Under the pieces are notes generated by a model. It was given only the letters and a program-made list of their open reading frames with translations, ran no database searches and was not told where the DNA came from. From CADDYX01 sp045809945 (GTDB taxonomy: Bacteria; Verrucomicrobiota; Verrucomicrobiia; Chthoniobacterales; UBA10450), in the NCBI GenBank assembly GCA_045809945.1, contig JBJMWW010000193.1:1-27467 (forward strand): a stretch of 27,467 nucleotides of DNA, written 5' to 3'. Position 1 is the stretch's first letter; each line of letters starts with the position of its first letter. The translations under genes were made by a program, and so were the position numbers. This document shows, in pieces, positions 16,563-24,100 of this stretch.

Positions 16563-17021
16563 TTAAACTGATTGCAGCGAGCGAAAATGACTCGGCAATT
16601 TCGCGGGTTCAATGTTCACCAGATCCGAACTGACGTGCTCGACGATACGGTCGCGCACCTCATTAGGCAGAAGCTCGGTAATCGCGGCGTGAATTCGCGC
16701 CGGCGCAGCGAACGACCAGCCTTCCGCAGCTTCGCGTTTTACTGTCTCAGCGATCTTGTTCGCCAGTTCGCGATGCAGGCGGCGATCCGTCTCGTTTTCG
16801 ATCCCGTGACGCTCGGCGATTGAATTCATCCCGCCGGGCCCGGCCGCATCCGGAAAGCCGCCGGCTTGATCACTGACCTTGTCCTGATATCGGCCGTGCG
16901 CGTCCATGATGTTGAACGCCTGCACGAGTTGCAATGACGCCCCGCGATTCGGCGTTTCGTTCACTTTGTAAGCTTTGAGGCTGCCGCGATCGACAACCAC
17001 CACCAATGTGCTCGGGATCAT
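16563..17021 (-). CDS. 'Host attachment' (Host_attach, PF10116-type) family protein
   Basis: The 152-residue product resembles the family named after an Agrobacterium protein 'required for attachment to host cells'. An N-terminal strand TLVVVVDRGSLKAYKVNE resembles the usual 'WVLVADGARARIF' opening. A central loop rich in Gly/Asp/Asn follows, then helix LHRELANKIAETVKREAAEG and the conserved end FAAPARIHAAITELLPNEVRDRIVEHVSSDLVNI. No signal peptide or membrane segment is seen, so a cytoplasmic role is likelier than attachment. The fold is thought to be related to archaeo-eukaryotic release-factor-like (baeRF) proteins. I state that from memory. Its tight coupling to an HPF gene would fit a translation or ribosome-rescue function. 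An ATG start at 17021 is used. Confidence 0.72.
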   Translation of the reverse strand: MIPSTLVVVVDRGSLKAYKVNETPNRGASLQLVQAFNIMDAHGRYQDKVSDQAGGFPDAAGPGGMNSIAERHGIENETDRRLHRELANKIAETVKREAAEGWSFAAPARIHAAITELLPNEVRDRIVEHVSSDLVNIEPAKLPSHFRSLQSV

Positions 17022-17030
17022 AAGCTTCTA

Positions 17031-17058
17031 AGTATCACATCATCGTTTGTCGCAACAA
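17031..17058 (-). promoter_or_regulatory. Possible sigma-70-type promoter before the host-attachment/HPF pair
   Basis: On the minus strand TTGTTG (17058-17053) is followed after 16 nt by GATACT (17036-17031). The -10 lies only 9 nt before the ATG at 17021, so the transcript would be nearly leaderless. The match is modest. The pair could equally be transcribed from glgX, because only 60 bp separate it from the HAD gene. Confidence 0.3.
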
Positions 17059-17081
17059 AAGCGCGCGGAGGAAAAATCGTA

Positions 17082-17747
17082 TCAGCCGCCAAGTGGCGAA
17101 CGCTCGTAGTTCTCGAGCAAATCAGCCGGATCGCGAAAAATTGCGACCGCGCCGACGCTGCGCAACTCCTCTTCCGAAAAACCGCCGCACAACAAACCAA
17201 CGGTCGGGAGCAGAATTCGTTTCGCCGCAATCACGTCGTAGGGAGAATCGCCGACTACCACTGCATCGTTCGGAGACAAATTGCCGAGCTTGCGCAACGC
17301 CGCCATGAAAACGTCGGCGTGCGGTTTCGAATGCACCACGTCGTCTTTCGTTGTCTGCGCATCGACCAGCTCCTGGATTTTGGCGAGCGACATGTAGTGC
17401 TCGAGTTCGTCCGATTTTCCCGATGATGCGAGCGCGATCTGTTTTGCATCGCGTTTGATCCGCTCGAACAACCCACGCACGCGCGGAAACGGCCGCACTT
17501 TCGCCATGTATTTCTCCTTGTAGACTTCGCCGCGTTCCTTCTCCAGCTTCGCGCCGAAGTCGCGCATTTCGAGTGCGTTTAGAAAATTCGGGACGTACTG
17601 ATCGCCGCCTTCGCCGATGTGGGCGTGCAGCTTTTCGCGCGGGAAGCTCTTGCCGTAACGGCGAAAGATTTCATCCCACGCGTCGACGTGCAGCTCGTTC
17701 GAGTCGACGATCGTGCCGTCGACATCAAAAATTACCGCGCGCAGCAT
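17082..17747 (-). CDS. HAD-superfamily phosphatase/phosphomutase-like hydrolase
   Basis: The 221-residue HAD subfamily IA protein has motif I FDVDGTIVDS (nucleophile D8, acid/base D10). A helical cap (about 18-80) is followed by motif II Ser in IALASSGKSDEL, motif III Lys in VHSKPHADVFMAAL and motif IV GDSPYDVIAAK. The overall pattern is nearest to phosphoglycolate phosphatase or beta-phosphoglucomutase-type enzymes acting on small phosphorylated metabolites. The substrate cannot be assigned. Its ATG at 17747 shares a base with the TGA of glgX (TGATG), which indicates translational coupling and hints at a sugar-phosphate substrate. Confidence 0.9.
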   Translation of the reverse strand: MLRAVIFDVDGTIVDSNELHVDAWDEIFRRYGKSFPREKLHAHIGEGGDQYVPNFLNALEMRDFGAKLEKERGEVYKEKYMAKVRPFPRVRGLFERIKRDAKQIALASSGKSDELEHYMSLAKIQELVDAQTTKDDVVHSKPHADVFMAALRKLGNLSPNDAVVVGDSPYDVIAAKRILLPTVGLLCGGFSEEELRSVGAVAIFRDPADLLENYERSPLGG

Positions 17748-19996
17748 CAGCTCGTCGTCGCTTTCCGGCGCCGAAACTCCGCCCGTTCCGCCTCCGCGCT
17801 GACCTGACGAATTTCGACCGCGCGTTTACGCCATGATTCCTGACGCGCCTGCGCTTGCGTGCCACTGATGAGACGCAGCAGTACGCTGCCGCGACCTTCC
17901 ACAGCTACGTCGTCCGTTGACGAAAATTTTTTCGTCGTCGTGATGAAGCCATTCGCATCCGCAGTGTCGATCACGACCTGCCATTCGAGGTTCTCCTGAC
18001 CGGGCAGGACGAACTCGAGCGGCTCGTGGTGCGCATTGATCAGAAGCAGAAATGTATCGTCCCGCAGCGGGTCGCCTTCGAAGTTCAGCACGTCGACACT
18101 GTCACCACTGAGTAGCATCGCGAGCGCGCGCATGAACGGCGACATCCATTCTTCCTCGCTCATTTCGCTGCCACCGGTATTGAACCACATCACGTCCTTG
18201 ATCTCGCTGCCGCGAATCCGGCGGCCCTGGAGAAATTTCGGACGACGAAACACCGGATGCTCGCGCCGGAACGCGATCAGCTTCTTCGTGAACTCGAGCT
18301 GCTGTTTCTGCTCATCGCTCAAATCCCAGTTGAACCAGCTGATCTCGTTGTCCTGGCAATAGGCGTTGTTGTTCCCCTGCTGCGTCCGGCCAAACTCGTC
18401 GCCGCCACAGATCATCGGCACGCCTTCGGATAAGAACAGCGTGGTCAGCAGATTCTTTCGCTGCCGCGCCCGCAACTCATTGACGTCTTCGTCGTCGGTT
18501 GGACCCTCTGCGCCGTGGTTCCACGAATGATTGTTGTTGTCGCCGTCCTTGTTGTCTTCGCCGTTCGCTTCGTTGTGCTTGTCGTTGTAACTGACGAGAT
18601 CGTTCAACGTGAAACCGTCATGAGCGACGATGAAGTTCACGCTCGCATACGGCCGGCGTCCCTCATGCTGGTATAAATCCGGACTGCCGGTCAGCCGATA
18701 CGCGACTTCGCCGATCTTGCCTTCGTCGCCTTTCCAATAACTGCGGACGCAATCGCGGAACTTCCCGTTCCACTCGCTCCAGGGCGGCGGAAAATTCCCG
18801 ACCTGATATCCGCCATCGCTCACGTCCCACGGCTCCGCGATCAGCTTCACCTGCGAAAGAACGGGGTCCTGCTGAATCACTTTGTGGAACGCGTGATACT
18901 TGTTCACGCCGGTGCCATCACGTGCCAGGGCCGAGGCAAGATCGAAACGGAACCCGTCGACGTGCATTTCCGTCACCCAATAACGCAGGCTATCGATCAC
19001 CATCTGCAACGTGCGCGGATGTAGCGTGTCGAGCGTGTTTCCGGTCCCCGTGTAATCGAGATAGAAGCGCTGATCGTTCGCGAGCAGGCGATAGAACGAG
19101 GCATTATCGACGCCGCGGAAACAGAGCGTCGGGCCCATGTGATTTCCCTCTGCGGTGTGATTGTAAACCACGTCGATCAACACTTCGATTCCGGCGGCGT
19201 GAAACTTCCGCACCATCTCTTTGAATTCCGTCACCTGCTCGCCGGTTTGGCCGGAGCTCGAGTACTCGGCATGCGGCGCGAAGAAGCCGATTGACTGATA
19301 GCCCCAGTAATTCGTCAGGCCTTTATCGAGCAACATCTTGTCGTCGATGTGATGATGGACCGGCAGCAGCTCGACCGCGGTGACACCGAGTTCTTTGAGA
19401 TAACGAATCGCCGGCTCGCTCGCCATGCCGGCATAGGTGCCGCGCAATTGCTTCGGCACATCGGGATGCAACTGCGTAAAGCCCTTCACATGGACTTCAT
19501 AGATCACCGATTCGCTCATCGGGATCCGCAGCAGCTTGTCGCCCTTCCAATCAAAAGCCGGGTCGACTACGACGGACTTCGGCATGCCCCACGCGTCATC
19601 GCGAAAATCGCGCGACAAATCTTCCTGCGCCCCGCCAACGACGTAGCCGAACATTTCGTCCGACCAGTTCACCGTCCCCGCGATCGCTTTGGCGTACGGA
19701 TCGAGCAGCAGTTTGGAGCTGTTAAAGCGCAAACCGCGCGCCGGATCGTACGGTCCGTAAACCCGATAACCGTAAAGTTGTCCTGGACGCACATCGGGCA
19801 GAAACACGTGCCAGACGCCATGGGTTTGTTCGGTTAATGGAATCCGGATCGTCTCGCGTGGCGTATCGAGATCGTCGAAAAGGCTGAGATCGACCGACGT
19901 CGCAGTGCTGGAAAAAATCGCGAAGTTCACGCCGTCGCCTTTCCACGTCGCACCGAGTGGATAAGGATCGCCGAGCCAGACTTTGAGGGGTGTCAT
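17747..19996 (-). CDS. glgX: Glycogen debranching enzyme GlgX (isoamylase-type, GH13)
   Basis: It hydrolyses alpha-1,6 branches of glycogen or limit dextrins in the cytoplasm. The 749-residue product has an N-terminal CBM48/isoamylase domain (PYPLGATWKGDGVNFAIFS ... YGYRVYGPYDPARGLRFN) and a (beta/alpha)8 catalytic domain. The catalytic nucleophile is D352 (FRFDLASAL), the acid/base E388 (LIAEPWD) and the transition-state Asp D460 (VAHDGFTLND). The GlgX/TreX-type loops NHTAEGN and NDKHNEANGEDNKDG are present. A beta-sandwich C-terminal domain is followed by a 40-residue charged tail (RQESWRKRAVEIRQVSAEAE) that ordinary GlgX lacks as far as I recall. The ATG at 19996 is divergent from the DUF3445 gene by only 45 bp. 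Its stop overlaps the HAD gene. Confidence 0.96.
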   Translation of the reverse strand: MTPLKVWLGDPYPLGATWKGDGVNFAIFSSTATSVDLSLFDDLDTPRETIRIPLTEQTHGVWHVFLPDVRPGQLYGYRVYGPYDPARGLRFNSSKLLLDPYAKAIAGTVNWSDEMFGYVVGGAQEDLSRDFRDDAWGMPKSVVVDPAFDWKGDKLLRIPMSESVIYEVHVKGFTQLHPDVPKQLRGTYAGMASEPAIRYLKELGVTAVELLPVHHHIDDKMLLDKGLTNYWGYQSIGFFAPHAEYSSSGQTGEQVTEFKEMVRKFHAAGIEVLIDVVYNHTAEGNHMGPTLCFRGVDNASFYRLLANDQRFYLDYTGTGNTLDTLHPRTLQMVIDSLRYWVTEMHVDGFRFDLASALARDGTGVNKYHAFHKVIQQDPVLSQVKLIAEPWDVSDGGYQVGNFPPPWSEWNGKFRDCVRSYWKGDEGKIGEVAYRLTGSPDLYQHEGRRPYASVNFIVAHDGFTLNDLVSYNDKHNEANGEDNKDGDNNNHSWNHGAEGPTDDEDVNELRARQRKNLLTTLFLSEGVPMICGGDEFGRTQQGNNNAYCQDNEISWFNWDLSDEQKQQLEFTKKLIAFRREHPVFRRPKFLQGRRIRGSEIKDVMWFNTGGSEMSEEEWMSPFMRALAMLLSGDSVDVLNFEGDPLRDDTFLLLINAHHEPLEFVLPGQENLEWQVVIDTADANGFITTTKKFSSTDDVAVEGRGSVLLRLISGTQAQARQESWRKRAVEIRQVSAEAERAEFRRRKATTS

Positions 19997-20041
19997 AAAT
20001 CGAGCTTGTCCCTATCAGCTACGCGTCACAGGTTCGCAACG

Positions 20042-20857
20042 GTGTTCTCGCCTAGTCTTTTTCCCGATACCGACTACGCGCACCGTCTCACGGTGAAACG
20101 CGGCGATCTGCACGCCTTCTTCGCTCCCACCGCCGAGCACGACGAGATCATGGCCGAGCGAAACCATTGGTTAAATGCGTCGCCTCACGATTATGTCGCC
20201 GCGATTCGCGAAGCCGTAGCGCTGATCGCCGAAGCCGCGCGAGTCGTTGCGCCCGATGTCGAAGTCAGTGGTGACGCTAATCGTGATCTGATCGCGATCG
20301 GCTGCGCCGTCGAGCCGGACATCGTGCTCTTGAAAAAAGGTGCAGACGATGTCTTCCGCGTCGTCGCGGGATGCGTTTGCTTCCCATCTTCATGGTCGCT
20401 GCCGGAAAAACTCGGGCTGCCACTCGACCAGGTTCATTCGGTCGTGCCGGACCTGAACACGTCGATCGGTCCGCCGATCGCCCGCTTTCTCGCCAAGATG
20501 CAACGCGGGACGTCCTGGGAACGTTCGAACTGGGGACTGAGCGGCTTGCCGGATCGCAACCAGCATCCGACACGAAAGCTGCCGCCGCTTGCGCCGCCGC
20601 TAAGCACGGAGAACACCTGGCTGCGCGTCGAAGAGCAAATCCTTGCCGTCCTGCCCGAGACCGGCGGACTACTCTTCGGGATCCGAATCGTTCGCGAAAC
20701 GCTCGCGCACATCCAAAACAAGCAACCGGAAATCATCACGCGTTTGCAACGCGCGCTCGCGACCATGCCTGACGAAATGGCGCGCTACAAAAATTTTGCC
20801 GCCGTTCGCGATCAGGTAGTCGGATTGCTTGGCCGGTCCGCCAGTATCACCGCTTGA
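20042..20857 (+). CDS. DUF3445 family, haem-dependent oxidative N-demethylase-like protein
   Basis: The product (271 residues from the GTG at 20042) resembles DUF3445/PF11927, whose characterised members are haem-dependent oxidative N-demethylase subunits acting on small methylated amines. The family core is clear: VAGCVCFPSSWSLPEKLGLP, then HSVVPDLNTSIG, and FLAKMQRGTSWERSNWGLS. A later RVEEQILAVLPETGGLLFGI and VRETLAHI segment matches the C-terminal half. Substrate and partner subunits are not visible nearby, so the reaction is inferred from the family. A TTG at 20006 would add 12 residues but lies 9 bp from the glgX start, leaving no room for divergent promoters. The similarity starts at FSPSLFPD, so I prefer the GTG. 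Confidence 0.85.
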   Translation: MFSPSLFPDTDYAHRLTVKRGDLHAFFAPTAEHDEIMAERNHWLNASPHDYVAAIREAVALIAEAARVVAPDVEVSGDANRDLIAIGCAVEPDIVLLKKGADDVFRVVAGCVCFPSSWSLPEKLGLPLDQVHSVVPDLNTSIGPPIARFLAKMQRGTSWERSNWGLSGLPDRNQHPTRKLPPLAPPLSTENTWLRVEEQILAVLPETGGLLFGIRIVRETLAHIQNKQPEIITRLQRALATMPDEMARYKNFAAVRDQVVGLLGRSASITA

Positions 20858-20958
20858 TCTGTCCCGAACACGTAATCACAGCCTACTTGTTAGGCCGGCC
20901 ACCCGCGCCGTTGTCGAGCGTTGTTACGCGGGAAGCTGCGAAAACGCGCTGCGTCAAG

Positions 20959-21126
20959 CGAACTGTCGAACGCGCCGGTGGCGCAACAGGCAAGCTGTAG
21001 CCACGGCGCTCTGTCGCCGTGTCCCGACGCTCGAGTCTGTAACCAAGACGCTCTGTTGTCGTGACCGGATGGACGCCTCGACAGTTCGGCCGCGCTCAGT
21101 GCAGGCGCCGCGCGGCGGCTACAGCT
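20959..21126. repeat. Cluster of interleaved inverted and direct repeats
   Basis: The 293-bp gap 20858-21150, between converging gene ends, contains no gene. It holds CGAACTGTCGA (20959-20969) inverted at 21078-21088; AGCTGTAGCC (20993-21002) inverted at 21117-21126; a hairpin CACGGCG/CGCCGTG (21002-21021); and a 27-nt direct repeat (20995-21021 and 21037-21063, five mismatches, 42-nt offset). The two inverted pairs interleave rather than nest. The sequence is unrelated to the GTCATCC-type elements and probably derives from another dispersed family. Confidence 0.6.
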
Positions 21127-21150
21127 GAAGCAGAGATGCCGTTCGCGTTT

Positions 21151-24100
21151 CTATTTGCCGCGCGTGGCAGCGGCCATTGCCTGCAGGTGGTAAATCTCAA
21201 TCAGTCCCACTCCGCTCTCACCATTAACTCCCGATTCAATCGCGGTGTATTCGCCCGGCGGAACGCTCAGGTAGAGCGCTGACTCGAGGTCTTTGCTTGG
21301 CGCGAGATGATTGTTGCTTACCTGCGCGGCGTTGGGATCGTCCTTCCAGTTATCGTTGGATGTCAGACGTGTCCCATCCTTGTTCCGAATATCCAGGAAT
21401 GGATCAGCCAGCACGTTTGGCACGGCGTGATCCGCCAGTGAAGGTCCAAGCGCCCGCACAACTACGTTCGAGTTACCTCCGCCGCCACCGACGATAAAGC
21501 CGCCGATCATCATGTTATCCTGCGTCTCGACCAGCGCGCGCGTGCTCAGGTTCCCGAGCTGCGACGGCGCGTCGGTGTCAGCATCGTAAATCTCAACCAG
21601 CGCGATGCCGGTCGTGTTCGACTTACCGCGCACTATTGCGGTGTAAGCACCCGGATCGAGCGTAACGAGAAGGGCCGACTCGCGCGGGTCTTTCGGTTGA
21701 ACGTCAGCGGGGATATCGTTCGCGTTACTGGCCTGCTGCCAGTCGTCGTTCGTCATCGTGGCGAAACCATCGGGCCCGTGCAGCTCCAGCATCGGGTCGA
21801 GTAGCTTGCCATCGATGTCCAACGATGGTCCGAGCGCACGGATTAGTATCTTCTTCTGAGAGTTACCCGTGATGATGAACCCGCCGATCGCGACATCGTC
21901 GCCGACGGCAACAAAGGCACGGGTCGACATGTTGAGCGCCTGCGGCTGGCTCGGCGTAGGACTCGGTGTTGGTGTAGCGCTCGGAGTCGCTGTAGGTGTG
22001 GGACTGGGGACCGGCGTTGCCGTTGGAGTCGGCGTTGGCGTAGCTGTCGCACCTGGCGTTGGCGTAGCTGTCGCACCCGGCGTTGGCGTGGCCGTCGCCC
22101 CTGGCGTTGGCGTCGCGGTTGGTGTAGCTGTCGGTTTCGGCGTAGCTGTAGGTGTGGCAGTTGGTGTTGCCGTTGGTGCCGGAGTAGGTGGCGGCGGCGG
22201 GGCCTCACTTACCACAATATGGAAATGCTGGTCGGCGCGTCCGGCACTACTGGTCGCGCTGATCGTGCCGCTGAAGTCTCCGGCATTGGTCGGAGTCCCA
22301 CTCAACACGCCGTCGCTGGCCAAGGTAATCCCGAAGGGCAGCCTTCCTCCGGTGAAGTGAAAGCTCGGCGCAGGCGACCCGCTCGCGCTGTAGGTGAACT
22401 TGTAGGCAACACCGACCGTCGCTGTATCGGGCGGAGGACCATCGGTAAAGGCGGGTGACTGGTCTACATTGAAAGCAGTCGAGACCGCGCCAGCCAGTGT
22501 GTCGCTGCTCGCGCTGAGAGTATAACCAGAGCCGATCTGATCGATCGATAGATCATTGAAGGTCGCGGTGCCGTTGACCGCGGCCACCGAAGTCGTGCCG
22601 CTCAAGGTCCCGCCGGAAGGATTAGTCCCGATTGCGATGGAAACGTTTCCGGCCGCGTTCGTTAGGTTCCCGGCCACGTCGACGATCTCTACCTCCACGG
22701 CCGGCGTAATGGACGCGCCTACATTGGTATCGTTAGGCTGAACGCTGAAGCTCAGGTGGTCAGGCGTCCCGGCTTGTACCTCGAAAGCGCCAATATCGAC
22801 AGCATTGAATACCTTGCGCAGGAAGCCGTCACCGCGCTGGTCGAACGCCGGGTTAACCTCAGCGCCATCATTATGGCTGGCGGCGCTCGTGTTATTAGCC
22901 GCCCGTATCACGGTCAGTGTGTTAGTCGACACTGCCGTCACGACCATCTGTTCGGTATCGATCTGGATAACGAAGTCTATTCCAGCCGGGAACGCGCTCG
23001 CGTCGTTGACCACAACACTCGTGGTAGAGCTACCAATCGCCCCGTTCAGCGTGGTGTCGTCGCTTCCAGCGTCGATCGCGACGCTGCCCGGCTGTAGCGC
23101 CATTGTCTGCGTGGGGCCGCCATTGTTCGCGAGCGCGCCGAGGTTGAGGGGCGAAGCGTCGGCATCGAACTTATCGCCCGTGGTAGGGGTCACTGTCGTG
23201 CCACTGGTGCTACCGATGATGTTGTGGCCCTCCGAGGTGACCTGACCGGAGATGTCGGGGCTGTTTGGGTCTGAATTGCCGGCGACGATACTGTTTCGCA
23301 GATTAGCCGGCTGGCTGGAGGACGAGCGGTTAACTCCGCCGCCGCCATAGTTGGAAGTATTGCCACTGATGGTACTATTCGTGATCGTGAGCGGGCCGCC
23401 GCTCGCGATGCCGCCTCCCGCTCCCTGGTCAGCCGAGTTGCCGGTAATGGTGCTGTTCGTCACGGTTATTGCGCCGTTGCTACCGTTGTCGATCCCTGCA
23501 CCGTCGCCGATGTCGAATCCAAGAGTCCGGTTGCCATTGATCGTGCTATTCGTCACGTTCAGCGCGCTGGAACTTCCGAGAAGGATGCCGCCACCAGTAT
23601 ACCGACTGGTATTGCCGCTAACGCTACTGCTGTTGATGTTCAGCGTGCCGCCGCTGGCGAAGCAGATACCGCCGCCGACGAAGTCTGATGTATTACTCGA
23701 GACAACGCTTTCTGTCAGAGTCAATGTGCCGCCCGAGACCTCGATCCCTCCGCCCCGATCGGCATCATGGCCGTTGCTGATCGTCAGGCTGGCTATGTTC
23801 ACCGTCCCTCCGGTGATGTTGAAGACGCGGCTCGCGTGGTTGCCGCTGACGGTCAGGACATTCACCCCCGGGCCTTGGATGGTAACGTCGCTGCTGACCG
23901 CCAGCTCGGTTCCGGCCAAGGTGATGGTATAAACTCCGTTGCTGTATCCGGAGTCGCTCGTCGGAATGTTAAACTGGATCGTCTGCGGGCCAGTCAAGGT
24001 AGCTGCATAGGCGACAGCTTCCCGCAAACTGGTCACACCATCGGTGTTACTAACCACATCGCTGGTCGTAGTAACTAGCAGGCTCGGCTGCTCGAAAACG

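Noticed and set aside
20858..21150. Possible tRNA or structured ncRNA gene in the convergent gap
   Set aside because: No tRNA cloverleaf, anticodon arm or T-loop consensus could be found; the structure is explained by repeats.
22031..22114. Short regular repeats as a CRISPR array
   Set aside because: Units are contiguous without spacers, lie inside a coding frame and have no cas genes nearby.
21869..22360. Gly/Val-rich 163-residue plus-strand frame resembling a low-complexity protein
   Set aside because: It is the reverse complement of the Pro-Thr linker; its regularity comes from the 24-bp repeat in the real gene.
23351..23932. 193-residue plus-strand frame with hydrophobic Pro/Leu-rich repeats
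   Set aside because: It is antisense to repeated NSTISGN-type beta-helix rungs, which produce periodic PLxVLFVT-like strings; not an independent membrane protein.
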